Assembly (NCBI GenBank): GCA_947629515.1
Contig: CANRDY010000006.1
Span: forward strand, 1 to 63,038
Origin: an uncultured Clostridia bacterium
GTDB taxonomy: Bacteria > Bacillota > Clostridia > Christensenellales > Borkfalkiaceae
Reading direction: 5' to 3'
DNA length: 63,038 nucleotides
Part shown: positions 48,581 to 57,506 of the stretch, in pieces
How the letters are laid out: each line of letters begins with the position of its first letter
Position numbering within the stretch: position 1 is the first letter of the stretch
Made by a program: the position numbers and the translations under genes
The notes under the pieces: model-generated
Databases searched by the model: none
Told to the model about the DNA's origin: nothing
What the model saw: the letters and a program-made list of their open reading frames with translations, nothing else

Positions 48581-50062
48581 TCAGCCCAAAAATTCGAGCA
48601 CTTCGTCGAAGAGGCTGCGGCTCGAAACCACTTTGGTAAAGCGCACGGGCTTGTCGCGCAGGGTCAAAAGGCTTTTGGGAACTTCCATCGCCGTTGCCGC
48701 GTGCAGCCGCTTTATGCCCTTAAAGCTGTCTTTGACGTCGTTGCCCGTTACGGCGTACAGCACGTCCTGAGGGAATTTGTAAGGGTTTGCGGTCGCAACT
48801 ATCACCATCTTTGTCTCGTCTTTTCTGTTCTTTTCGAACCAGTCGAGGGCGACTTTCATGGCACAGCCCGTGTGCGTGTCCATGGTGTAGCCCGTGTCCT
48901 CGAACACGCCGAACATTGCCTCTACGCTCTCGTCCTCGGTGGCGAACCCGCCGTCGAAGACCTCGTTTATCTTTTCAAGCTCCTGCTTTGTTATGCTGTA
49001 AATTCCGTTCTCTTTCAGCTCTTTCATTCGCTCGGCGGTGAGTTTTTCGTCCCTGCCCGAAATTTCAAACAACAGCCTTTCGAGGTTGGACGAAACGAGT
49101 ATGTCCATAGAGGGGGAAGTGGTCTTGTAGAACTCGCGGCGGATATCGTAAACGCCCGTCGAAAGGAAGTCGGTGAGCACCTTGTTGAGGTTCGAAGCGC
49201 AGTGAAGTCTGCGCACGGGCAGACCCATGCGTTTTGCGTAATAACCCGCAAGTATATTGCCGAAATTGCCCGTGGGCACGGTAAAATCTATCTCTTCCCC
49301 AAGCTCGATCTGCCCCGACGAAACGAGGTCGAGGTAGGCGGAGAAGTAATACGCCACCTGCGGCACTAGCCTGCCGAAGTTTATGGAGTTCGCGCTCGAA
49401 AGGCGCACCCCGCGTTTTAACAGTTCTTCGGCTTTTTGTTCGCTTGCAAATATCTCTTTTACCGCCGTCTGGCAGTCGTCGAAGTTGCCCTTTACGGCAA
49501 CTACGTTTACGTTCGATCCCTCCTGCGTGCACATCTGCAATTTCTGCATTTTCGAAACGCCCTCGTTGGGGTAGAACACCATGATCTTAACGCCGTCGGC
49601 GTCCTTAAAGCCCTCGAGCGCGGCTTTGCCCGTATCGCCCGAAGTTGCGACGAGTATCAAAATTTCTTCCTTTATCCCGCATATGTCGCAGCCCTTTCTC
49701 AAAAGATAGGGCAAAACGGTGAGAGCCATGTCCTTAAAGGCGCAGGTGGGACCGTGGAAGAGTTCGAGAATATACACCCCGTCGTCTATCCTCACAAGGG
49801 GGGCGGGGTCGTCGCCCTCGAACTTCGAATAGGCTTTGACGAGCGCGTCTTTAAGCTCTTCGGCGGGGTATTCGTCGAGGAATGAAGAGATGATGCGCGC
49901 CGCTCTTTCGGGGTAATTCAAAGGAAGCATGTCTTCGAGGTCGTCCAAAGTGAACGCGGGGAAGACCTCGGGCACGTACAGCCCGCCGTTCTCGCTCAGA
50001 CCTTTTACAACTGCCTGCGCTCCCGTAACTTTTTTGCCTCCCCGTGTGCTCAGAAAGTTCAT
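48581..50062 (-). CDS. thrC: threonine synthase
   Basis: Converts O-phosphohomoserine to threonine with PLP. 493 residues, the long gamma-form length. The PLP lysine is Lys110 in GPTCAFKDMAL; ATSGDTGKAALEGF binds the phosphate, and SANSINFGRLVPQ and VPTGNFGNILAGYYAK are family motifs. AAAGGAG precedes the ATG. No other threonine genes adjoin, but an aspartate aminotransferase lies about 630 bases upstream on the same strand, which would supply the same pathway. Confidence 0.96.
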   Translation of the reverse strand: MNFLSTRGGKKVTGAQAVVKGLSENGGLYVPEVFPAFTLDDLEDMLPLNYPERAARIISSFLDEYPAEELKDALVKAYSKFEGDDPAPLVRIDDGVYILELFHGPTCAFKDMALTVLPYLLRKGCDICGIKEEILILVATSGDTGKAALEGFKDADGVKIMVFYPNEGVSKMQKLQMCTQEGSNVNVVAVKGNFDDCQTAVKEIFASEQKAEELLKRGVRLSSANSINFGRLVPQVAYYFSAYLDLVSSGQIELGEEIDFTVPTGNFGNILAGYYAKRMGLPVRRLHCASNLNKVLTDFLSTGVYDIRREFYKTTSPSMDILVSSNLERLLFEISGRDEKLTAERMKELKENGIYSITKQELEKINEVFDGGFATEDESVEAMFGVFEDTGYTMDTHTGCAMKVALDWFEKNRKDETKMVIVATANPYKFPQDVLYAVTGNDVKDSFKGIKRLHAATAMEVPKSLLTLRDKPVRFTKVVSSRSLFDEVLEFLG

Positions 50063-50078
50063 TTTTTTCTCCTTTAAG

Positions 50079-50109
50079 AAAAATACGGCGGCACAAGCCG
50101 TGCCGCCGT
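50079..50109 (-). terminator. terminator between P-loop gene and thrC
   Basis: A 10-bp stem (50085-50094 with 50100-50109) followed on the minus strand by ATTTTTC. It separates the small P-loop gene from thrC. Confidence 0.85.
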
Positions 50110-50135
50110 TAAAGACAATGTTTTACAAAGTAGCT

Positions 50136-50543
50136 TTACACGTATTTTTTTACGAAGTCGGGAAGATCCTTTTCCTCGCAACTGCACGTTATGGTTATGG
50201 TTATATCGTTGTCCTGCGCTATCTTGTCGAGCATAAAGAACATCGCGCTCAGCTCCGAAACGGGCTTGCCCGTAATGCGCGATACGCCGTCGACGTATAT
50301 GTATTCATGGTCGCTGTTGCAGGCGGCAACGCCCTTTACGAAACCGCACAGAGCCTCTTCCCCGGCAACGTTCCAATCGGTCACGTCGATAAAGCGTATC
50401 TCGCGCGAGACGTCATACATGCACCTCTTGTTGTCGGTGATGAACACGCTCAGTCCTTTCGCGTCGCGCGCGGCTGTGTTCGCCTTGTCGATAAGCTGTT
50501 TGGTCTTGCCGGTGCCTTTGGGTCCGTAGATGATTTTGATCAT
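50136..50543 (-). CDS. small P-loop ATP-binding protein
   Basis: 135 residues from the ATG at 50543 (AAGGAGG upstream). The Walker A GPKGTGKTKQL begins at residue 7, and YIYVDGVSRI is a Walker B-like strand; KIAQDNDITITITCS would be the sensor strand. The size suggests a minimal RecA-like fold. I do not recognise the family; similar short proteins are often labelled as PilT-like ATPases without proof. Confidence 0.75.
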   Translation of the reverse strand: MIKIIYGPKGTGKTKQLIDKANTAARDAKGLSVFITDNKRCMYDVSREIRFIDVTDWNVAGEEALCGFVKGVAACNSDHEYIYVDGVSRITGKPVSELSAMFFMLDKIAQDNDITITITCSCEEKDLPDFVKKYV

Positions 50544-50585
50544 GTCAATCCTCCTTAAAAAAGTAATGAACTTACTTTCCATTCT

Positions 50586-50614
50586 ATTTTAACAGCAAAA
50601 GGCAGGAATTTCAA
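50586..50614 (-). promoter_or_regulatory. promoter of the small P-loop gene
   Basis: On the minus strand TTGAAA (50609-50614), 17 bases, TAAAAT (50586-50591). Confidence 0.65.
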
Positions 50615-50693
50615 GACCTAATTTGAAATTTATGGAGTTAAATTGTATATTCCCCCAAAATATTTTTGATTTCAACCGCGTCCGCGGAAGTTT

Positions 50694-51896
50694 TTATCGA
50701 CATTCTTGGGCGAATTCGGCAATTTTTTCAAGCCCTTCTTTAAGGTCGGCGGGCGAGAGCGCGTACGAAAGCCTTACCGAAGTGTCGTCGCCGAAGCACA
50801 CTCCCGGCGTTACGGCAACTTTTTTGTGGGTGAGGAGCAGGTCCGCAACCTGCAGGCTGTCTTTTAAGACTTCGCCTTTGAACTTTTTTCCGTACAGACC
50901 GTCGACGTGCAGCATTATGTAGAACGCGCCGTCGGGCTTTACGTAGGAAAGGTCATATTTTTTATAGCTTTCGAGGATATTTATCGCCATATCGCGCCTT
51001 TCGCCGAACGCCTTTACCATATCGCTTACGGGCTTGTCGTCGCCCTCGAGGGCGGCTATCGCCGCATACTGCGTCATAGTGTTTACATTGGAAGTGGTAT
51101 GGCTCTGGAATGAAGCGATCGCCTTTGCGATCGGTTCGGCGCAGGCAAGGTATCCCAAACGCCAACCCGTCATGGCGTACGACTTAGAAACGCCGTTTAT
51201 TACTATCGTAAGCTCTTTCATCTCGGGCGAGACCGCAGCAATCGAAAAGTGCTTTTCGCCGCCGTATATCAGCCTTTCGTATATCTCGTCGGACAGAACG
51301 CATATATTATGCTTTAAGCACACCGCCGCCAACGCCCTTATTTCCTCTTCGGTGTACACCGCGCCCGTGGGGTTCGAGGGCGTGTTGAATATGAGCATTT
51401 TTGTCTTTTGGGTTATCGCCTTTTCGAGCTGTGCCGCCGTCATCTTATAGCCGCTTTGGCGCGTGGTCTCAACGAACACGGGCACGCCCCCGCAGCTCTT
51501 TACCACTTCGGGGTAGGTGAGCCAATAGGGGGAGGGGATAATAACCTCGTCGCCGTCCTCTATAAGGGCGAACACGGCGTTGAAAATGGAGTGCTTCGCG
51601 CCGTTCGAAATTATTATCTGCGAGGGCTTGTATGTAAGTCCGTTTTCCCTTTCGAACTTTTGGCAGACCGCCTTTTTAAGGGCGGGCAGACCCGCCGCCG
51701 CCACGTATTTGGTGTAACCCTTGTCGAGAGCCTCTTTTGCGGCTTCGACAATGTGCGCGGGGGTGTTGAAGTCGGGTTCGCCCACGCCGAAGTTTATCAC
51801 CTTTTCGCCCGCGGCTTTCAGCTCGTTTGCCTTAGCCGAAATGGCGAGGGTCATGCTCGGCGCGATCGACGCTATCTTACGGGATAATTTTATCAT
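50694..51896 (-). CDS. aspC: aspartate aminotransferase, class I fold (AAT-I group)
   Basis: PLP transaminase linking aspartate/oxaloacetate and glutamate/2-oxoglutarate. 400 residues from the ATG at 51896 (AAGGAG upstream); a 40-codon upstream extension of the frame covers the promoter and is not translated. INFGVGEPDFNTP, NTPSNPTGAVY, DEIYERLIYGG, the PLP lysine Lys238 in NGVSKSYAMTGWRLGY and VRLSYALSP are visible. The symbol is a best match; prephenate-accepting members look alike. Confidence 0.9.
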   Translation of the reverse strand: MIKLSRKIASIAPSMTLAISAKANELKAAGEKVINFGVGEPDFNTPAHIVEAAKEALDKGYTKYVAAAGLPALKKAVCQKFERENGLTYKPSQIIISNGAKHSIFNAVFALIEDGDEVIIPSPYWLTYPEVVKSCGGVPVFVETTRQSGYKMTAAQLEKAITQKTKMLIFNTPSNPTGAVYTEEEIRALAAVCLKHNICVLSDEIYERLIYGGEKHFSIAAVSPEMKELTIVINGVSKSYAMTGWRLGYLACAEPIAKAIASFQSHTTSNVNTMTQYAAIAALEGDDKPVSDMVKAFGERRDMAINILESYKKYDLSYVKPDGAFYIMLHVDGLYGKKFKGEVLKDSLQVADLLLTHKKVAVTPGVCFGDDTSVRLSYALSPADLKEGLEKIAEFAQECR

Positions 51897-51940
51897 ACGC
51901 TCATACTCCTTGACCTTAAAATATATTTTTGTACGAATAA

Positions 51941-51970
51941 AGTATACCACAGCCCCGCGGAATTTTGCAA
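51941..51970 (-). promoter_or_regulatory. promoter of the aspartate aminotransferase gene
   Basis: On the minus strand TTGCAA (51965-51970), 18 bases, TATACT (51941-51946). Confidence 0.6.
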
Positions 51971-52063
51971 TTAAATGGACCCAATTTCTTTTATAGCCGT
52001 ATTTTGTAATAAACATAACTTAAAGTGATAGTAATTAATATCTTCCAAAACCCTTTTCAACAA

Positions 52064-52092
52064 TTGCAATTGCCTTTCGCGTGTGTTATAAT
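52064..52092 (+). promoter_or_regulatory. promoter of the 714-aa membrane protein gene
   Basis: TTGCAA (52064-52069), 17 bases, TATAAT (52087-52092). Confidence 0.65.
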
Positions 52093-52119
52093 TGAGTAAA
52101 ATATAAAAGGCGGTATATA

Positions 52120-54264
52120 ATGAAGCATCTCAATCCTGTGGAATTGCTGTTGATGGGACTTTCGACGGCGTTTATGCTTGCCACGCTTTTCATCTTTTTG
52201 TTTGCGCAGTGGAGCGTGGGCGTGAACGGGGTGTCGTGGCTGGTTTCCGCCCCCGCCGATCCGAGGGTCATCATAAACCTTATAGCCCTCGGGCTTGAAC
52301 TTGTGTGCATAGTATTCAACTTCATAATCAAGTTCGCCGAGATCGATAACTTCAAAATAATCTGCCCGATAGTCCTCATCGTCTATTCGGTGGTCTATCT
52401 TGTAATGCTCTTTGTGATAGGCTTCGACGCGTCGATAGGCGTAATGGTCCTCGTGTGCAACGGCTGTATTCTGCTGTGCGGCGTATTCTGTCTGCTGTTT
52501 GCGATTTTCTGCGACCCGTACGACGATTTCGAGGGCTTCGGCGGCAACTTCTATATAACCAAATTTCAGCTCATAATGCTCGGCGCGTTCGTCGCGCTCT
52601 TCGTCGCGGCGTGCTCTCTGATGTTCGCGGGCGGAATGTGGGCGGAAGGCATTTCGGGCGGAACGGTCTTTTCGCAGATGTTCATGAACGGCGGCGCGCT
52701 TGCCGCTCTCGGTCCCGTGTGGACGGCGGGCGCGGCGTTCGAGGCGATGCTGCTCTTCGGCGGGATAATAGTTCTTGCGGTAAACCTCTTCGACTGCAAA
52801 GTTTCCATAAAGCCCGCGCGGTTCATAGTTTCCATTGTTTACGGTCTTATAGCTCTGGGCTACCTCATATTGCTCATAACGGCGTGGGCTATGCCCTACG
52901 GGCTGCTTCCCCCCGCGTTCCAGCTGCCCGCGGCAGTGCTCTTTCTGGGAGCGGCGGTCGTCTCCGCGTTCTTTGCCGAACCGGGATTTAGCATTAACTT
53001 TCACCTGCCTCATTTCGGCGGCACGGGCGGACGTTCGCGCGGCGGGCGCAGAAGACGCCTCGACGGCATGGCTCTCGCAAAGTTCAAAGACGCAATTAAA
53101 ATAACGATAATTCTCGCGATTTACGTCGGCGCGCTGTGCGTATTTTTGTGCATGCCCGTCGGCTTCGGATTTACGGGCGCACAGCTTTTGGGCTTTCCGC
53201 CCATAGCTTTCGACTTCACAAAACTCGGGCTTATCACCGTGGGCGCGCTCGTCGCCTTTCCCGTGTGCGCGGTGTTCATATTCGCAATGTATCTGCACAA
53301 CTTCAAATGGGGCAGAACGCCATGGCTATTCAAGCGCAATACGGGCATACTGTCGCTCGTCGTAAGCCTTGCGTTCGCCGCACTCACGCTGGTCGCGCCC
53401 GTCATGGCGGGGTTTGAGAATTTCGGCTATATGTACGCTTCGATAAGCGCGGGAATATTGTTCGTCGCGGTGCTGTCGGGCTATCTGCTCACCTGCCACA
53501 CCCGCTCCAAAAAGCGCGAAAAATTAGCCGAGCAGCCCAAAGAAGAACCTCAAAGGGAAGAAGCCGCAACGCCCGCTCAAACCTCGAACGCTTCGGGTTC
53601 AATCGCAAAAACGGCAACGACCGCGGCAACGGGCGGCGCAAAGACGACCGCCAAAGAGTCCGCTTCGCAACCCGCCCGGAACGCCGAACCCGCCGAGGAG
53701 AAAGAGCAGAAAGAAGAAAAGGAGCAAAAGCCCGCGAAAGAGGTGGTGACCCACTCCAAATTCGACGACATGCTGGAGACCGCGATAAAACGAGAATTTA
53801 CCAAATTTTCGTTCTCTCTTAAATACGACGTCGACAAGTCGTACGAAACGGGCAGGAAGTGCTACGTTATAGAGGTGTACTATTCGAGCCTTTCGGACGT
53901 AAAGGATTGGCTGGGCTATTCCGCGCCGTCCAACACGGGCAGAGCGAGCCTCGACAGAGAGTATCACACCTCGGGCGCGGACAGAATTGCAAAAGCCGAG
54001 GACTGGCGGTTAGCGCGCCACGTAGCCTATAACTACGCCGATATCAACTACGAGCACGATCTGATATCGGGCGCAAAGCAGCAATTGAAGAACATAGTGT
54101 CTCCCATATTCAGAGAGATAAACGGGAAGTACGCCATAGCCGACGAGTACTACTTTAAGGAGGGCGCGTTTTTGGGCATATTCGGCGGAAAAAAGGTAAA
54201 GCGCGTAATACGCGGCTTCGACGGCTGGTCGTATAAGATAAGATTCAAAAAGACCAAATGGTAA
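52120..54264 (+). CDS. 714-aa multi-helix membrane protein with novel C-terminal domain
   Basis: Seven to eight hydrophobic helices (1-290), an Arg/Gly-rich cytoplasmic segment (GGRSRGGRRRRLDG, about 305-318), four more helices (325-455), then a Glu/Ala/Thr-rich linker (about 460-545). A soluble C-terminal domain of about 165 residues ends the protein (FDDMLETAIKREFTKFSFSL, KCYVIEVYYSSLSDVKDWLGY). No family is recognised. The linker looks like others of this genome. AAAGGCGG precedes the ATG. A transporter or sensor are both possible; nothing in the neighbourhood decides. Confidence 0.75.
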   Translation: MKHLNPVELLLMGLSTAFMLATLFIFLFAQWSVGVNGVSWLVSAPADPRVIINLIALGLELVCIVFNFIIKFAEIDNFKIICPIVLIVYSVVYLVMLFVIGFDASIGVMVLVCNGCILLCGVFCLLFAIFCDPYDDFEGFGGNFYITKFQLIMLGAFVALFVAACSLMFAGGMWAEGISGGTVFSQMFMNGGALAALGPVWTAGAAFEAMLLFGGIIVLAVNLFDCKVSIKPARFIVSIVYGLIALGYLILLITAWAMPYGLLPPAFQLPAAVLFLGAAVVSAFFAEPGFSINFHLPHFGGTGGRSRGGRRRRLDGMALAKFKDAIKITIILAIYVGALCVFLCMPVGFGFTGAQLLGFPPIAFDFTKLGLITVGALVAFPVCAVFIFAMYLHNFKWGRTPWLFKRNTGILSLVVSLAFAALTLVAPVMAGFENFGYMYASISAGILFVAVLSGYLLTCHTRSKKREKLAEQPKEEPQREEAATPAQTSNASGSIAKTATTAATGGAKTTAKESASQPARNAEPAEEKEQKEEKEQKPAKEVVTHSKFDDMLETAIKREFTKFSFSLKYDVDKSYETGRKCYVIEVYYSSLSDVKDWLGYSAPSNTGRASLDREYHTSGADRIAKAEDWRLARHVAYNYADINYEHDLISGAKQQLKNIVSPIFREINGKYAIADEYYFKEGAFLGIFGGKKVKRVIRGFDGWSYKIRFKKTKW

Positions 54265-54265
54265 A

Positions 54266-54355
54266 ACGGCGAAACGGCAAGTTAAAGTCAAAAAGTCAAA
54301 ACGGCAAGTCAAAGTTTTAAGTAAGGTCAAAGTTTTGATCAAGTTAAAGTTTTAA
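54266..54355. repeat. degenerate tandem repeat of AAGTCAAAGTTTT/AACGGC
   Basis: Short units of 12-18 bases built on GGCAAGTCAAAG and GGTCAAAGTTTT between the membrane protein and eda. Confidence 0.5.
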
Positions 54356-54375
54356 GGCTTTTTTTCAAACGGCTA

Positions 54376-54404
54376 TTGCATTTGCGCAAAGGGTGTGTTA
54401 TAAT
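54376..54404 (+). promoter_or_regulatory. eda promoter
   Basis: TTGCAT (54376-54381), 17 bases, TATAAT (54399-54404). Confidence 0.7.
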
Positions 54405-54442
54405 AAATTAGCTTAAAAACAAACCCGTTAAGGAGGGACAAA

Positions 54443-55063
54443 ATGGCTCACGAAAAGCTCATAGAACAAATCAAAAAGACAAAGATAGTACCCGTAGTGG
54501 TGCTCAACTCGATTGAAGAGACCCTGCCCAAGATGCAGGCGCTTGTCGACGGCGGTCTGCCCTGCGCGGAGATAACCTTCCGCACGGCGTGCGCGGCGGA
54601 CGCCATCGCGCTCACCGTAAAGAAGTTCCCCGACATGCTCGTGGGAGCGGGCACGGTAATCAACCGCGAACAGTGCGAAAAGGCGATTGCCGCAGGATCG
54701 AAATTCATAGTTTCGCCCGGGTTTTCCGAAGAGGTCGCCGACTGCTGCGCCGAACACGGCATGCTCTATCTCCCCGGCATAGTCACTCCCACCGAGGCAA
54801 TGGCGGCGATAGCAAAGGGACTTACGACCCTTAAATTCTTCCCCGCTTCCAACTACGGCGGACTTAAAACCATCAAGGCCATCTGCGCGGCGTTCCCCTA
54901 TCTGCAGATAATGCCCACGGGCGGCATAAACGCCGACAATATCCTCGAATACCTCGCATACGACAAGATAATCGCATGCGGCGGAAGCTGGATGATGAGC
55001 GGCACTCCCGACGAAATAAGGGAAAAGACCAAAACGGCGGTCGCCCTCGTCAACAAGGCGTAA
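54443..55063 (+). CDS. eda: KDPG/KHG aldolase
   Basis: Cleaves 2-keto-3-deoxy-6-phosphogluconate to pyruvate and glyceraldehyde 3-phosphate, the last step of galacturonate and Entner-Doudoroff routes. 206 residues. Glu43 (CAEITFRT) is the catalytic acid, Lys131 (LKFFPAS) the Schiff-base lysine, and MPTGGINADNI binds phosphate. AAGGAGGG precedes the ATG. It fits the pectin enzymes at 12.6-20.5 kb, although it is not in their transcription unit. Confidence 0.95.
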   Translation: MAHEKLIEQIKKTKIVPVVVLNSIEETLPKMQALVDGGLPCAEITFRTACAADAIALTVKKFPDMLVGAGTVINREQCEKAIAAGSKFIVSPGFSEEVADCCAEHGMLYLPGIVTPTEAMAAIAKGLTTLKFFPASNYGGLKTIKAICAAFPYLQIMPTGGINADNILEYLAYDKIIACGGSWMMSGTPDEIREKTKTAVALVNKA

Positions 55064-55303
55064 GGGTAAAGTATTTTCGGGGGTAAACCGTGGGGCGGCG
55101 TAGCTTCACCCCGCGTTCGCGCCTTAAAAATATCCCCGTTTGTAACGGCTTAAAGCGTAAAAAAATCGCCGCGGGCGGCTTGCCGCCCGCGGCTCATTCT
55201 GTTTAAAAATCTGTCCTTTTATCCGAAATTAAAAAATCCGTCCTTTTGACCAAAAACTTTTGATTGTTTTGCATTTTTGAACGGTTCGAAATCTTTAATC
55301 GTT

Positions 55304-56224
55304 CTACATTTTAGAGGAGAAGCCCTTGCCCATTATCTCGTTTACGTCGGTTATTATTACGAACGCGTCGGGGTCCTCTTCGCGGAGCAGCAGTTTAAGG
55401 CGAATAGCCTGCGCCCGTCTGCAAACGGTCAGAATTACCGTCCTCGGCTCGCCCGTGTAGCCGCCCACGCCGTCGACCTGCGTGAACCCGCGGTGAATGT
55501 GCTTCAATATGACTTCGGAAGCCTTGTCGGGATTCGCCGTTATAATGGTGACGTATTTGGTCTTGGTTATATTTTCGATGACGCCGTCTATCACGAACGA
55601 CTTTGTGAACACGCCCAAAAGGGAGATAAGCGCGATTTCCACCCCGACGTCGGTCAAAAACGAAAGGCAGGCTATGCCGAAGTCGGCGAACATCAAAGCT
55701 ATGCCTATGTTGACGTTGGTGTACTTTTTGAAGATGAGCGCTATGATGTCGCTCCCGCCCGACGAAGCGCGGCAGTTGAAGATTATCGCGCTCGCCGTCC
55801 CCGAGAGGAGTACGGCGTAAACCACTTCGAGAAGCGGCTGTCCGCGGGGGTTGTCGGGGGTTGCCGTTATGGGTTGGGTTATGGGGTGGATAAAGCTGAA
55901 AAACCACACCGCAAAGGTATACAAAAGCGTGCAGTACAGCGTTTTCAAGGTCATCGACTTCCCGAGGAATATAAGCCCTATTAAAAGCAGAAACACATTC
56001 AGCATTGCAAGCAGCACGGGCTGGGTGAGCCATTCCACGTTCTTTGTTATAAAGCTCGAAAGCACTATCGAAAGACCGCCCATGCCGCCCATCGCAAAGT
56101 GGTTGGGCGCGTCGAAGAAGTACACGTTGAACGCCAAAAGCAGTACGCCGAACGTCAGCACGCACCAATAGAGCGCAGTCTTTAAGGGTTTGGGAAGTTC
56201 CTTTTCGGGTTTGTCCTTTATCAT
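55304..56224 (-). CDS. YitT-family membrane protein (DUF161/DUF2179)
   Basis: 306 residues: about six membrane helices (FNVYFFDAPNHFAMGGMGGL is the typical first loop) and a C-terminal DUF2179 domain of about 80 residues (YVTIITANPDKASEVILKHIHRGFTQVDGVGGY). The family is widespread in Bacillota and its function is not settled. The upstream spacer (56225-56495) holds the trpS-side tandem repeat and no gene. Confidence 0.9.
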   Translation of the reverse strand: MIKDKPEKELPKPLKTALYWCVLTFGVLLLAFNVYFFDAPNHFAMGGMGGLSIVLSSFITKNVEWLTQPVLLAMLNVFLLLIGLIFLGKSMTLKTLYCTLLYTFAVWFFSFIHPITQPITATPDNPRGQPLLEVVYAVLLSGTASAIIFNCRASSGGSDIIALIFKKYTNVNIGIALMFADFGIACLSFLTDVGVEIALISLLGVFTKSFVIDGVIENITKTKYVTIITANPDKASEVILKHIHRGFTQVDGVGGYTGEPRTVILTVCRRAQAIRLKLLLREEDPDAFVIITDVNEIMGKGFSSKM

Positions 56225-56408
56225 AAGTTTCCGTCTCCGTTAAAACCTTGTAAAATATACCACTCAAAAAAAATAAAGTCAACGCTTTTTATGCGCATAA
56301 ACGAAATATTTATAAAAATATTCAGCGGCGTACAAGTAATTTCAAAATCAGCCCAAAAAACTTTGCTTTTTTTGCTTGCGCGTGGTATTATAATAATGAC
56401 GTATTATA

Positions 56409-56485
56409 GTGACGACAACTTTTTAAAGGTAACGACAACTTTTAACGGTAACGTCACTTTTTAACGGTAACGACAACTTTCGGGT
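56409..56485. repeat. 19-20-bp tandem repeat ahead of trpS
   Basis: Four units starting at 56409, 56429, 56448 and 56467, consensus GTAACGACAACTTTTTAACG. The array ends about 10 bases before the trpS start and occupies the place of the ribosome site. Confidence 0.8.
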
Positions 56486-56495
56486 TTTTCGGCAT

Positions 56496-57494
56496 ATGGA
56501 AGAAAAGAAGATACTCTATTCGGCTATCCAGCCCACAAACAACCTCACGATAGGCAACTATCTGGGAGCCATAAAGAATTGGCTCGGTCTGCAAAACGAC
56601 TACGAGTGCTATTTTGCAATAGCCAATATGCACGCCATTACCGTAAGGCAGAACCCCGCGGAGCTTAGGCAAAAGACCCTTTCGCTCCTCGCGCTCTATT
56701 TAGCGTGCGGGCTTGACGCCGAAAAGTGCTGTCTTTACATTCAGTCGCACGTTCCCGCCCACGCCGAGCTGTGCTGGGTGCTCAACACAATAACCTACGT
56801 AGGCGAGATGTCGAGAATGACGCAGTTCAAAGACAAGAGCGCGCGGCACGCCGAAAACGTAAATATGGGGCTTATGGACTACCCCGTTCTTATGGCGGCG
56901 GACATTCTCCTCTATCAGGCGGACTACGTTCCCGTCGGCGAGGATCAACGCCAGCACCTCGAAATAGCGAGGGACATCGCCCGCAGGTTCAACACCGTAT
57001 ATTCGCCCACCTTCAAAGAGCCCGAGGGGCTGTTTATGAAGGTCGGGGCAAAGATAAACGACTTGCAGGACCCTTCCAAAAAGATGTCGAAGTCGGCTGA
57101 GAACCCCAACGGTTCTATATTCCTTTCTGACGGAAAGGACGAAATCATCCGCAAGTTCAGGCGCGCCGTCACCGACAGCGAGGCGGAAGTTCGCTACGAT
57201 CCCGAGGCAAAGCCGGGGGTGAGCAACCTGCTTTCCATTTATTCGCTCTTTTCGGGAAAGAGCATAGAAGAAGCCGAAAGGGAGTTTGCGGGCAGAGGCT
57301 ACGGGGAGTTCAAGCTCGCCGTGGGCGAAGCGGTCGCCGCAAAGCTCGAACCCGTGCAGAGGGAACAGCAACGCCTCATCGCCGACAAGGACTACCTGAA
57401 CGGGCTTTTGAAGCGCAACGCCGAAAGGGCGGCTTTCAAGGCTGAAAGGACGCTCGGCAAAGTGTATAAAAAAATAGGCTTTTACCAAATATAA
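56496..57494 (+). CDS. trpS: tryptophanyl-tRNA synthetase
   Basis: Class Ic synthetase charging tRNA-Trp. 332 residues, standard length. The HIGH-type motif is TIGN (18-21) and KMSKS is at 196-200; GEDQRQHLEIARDIARRFN is typical of bacterial TrpRS. No normal Shine-Dalgarno site is visible before the ATG; the 20-bp repeat array lies there instead. It is followed 12 bases later by the DUF5685 gene, so the two may be cotranscribed. Confidence 0.96.
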   Translation: MEEKKILYSAIQPTNNLTIGNYLGAIKNWLGLQNDYECYFAIANMHAITVRQNPAELRQKTLSLLALYLACGLDAEKCCLYIQSHVPAHAELCWVLNTITYVGEMSRMTQFKDKSARHAENVNMGLMDYPVLMAADILLYQADYVPVGEDQRQHLEIARDIARRFNTVYSPTFKEPEGLFMKVGAKINDLQDPSKKMSKSAENPNGSIFLSDGKDEIIRKFRRAVTDSEAEVRYDPEAKPGVSNLLSIYSLFSGKSIEEAEREFAGRGYGEFKLAVGEAVAAKLEPVQREQQRLIADKDYLNGLLKRNAERAAFKAERTLGKVYKKIGFYQI

Positions 57495-57506
57495 AGAGGA
57501 TACGCA

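Noticed and set aside
52057..53298. 413-codon minus-strand ORF
   Set aside because: Antisense shadow of the 714-aa membrane protein, made of Arg, His, Glu and Tyr codons without any family signal.
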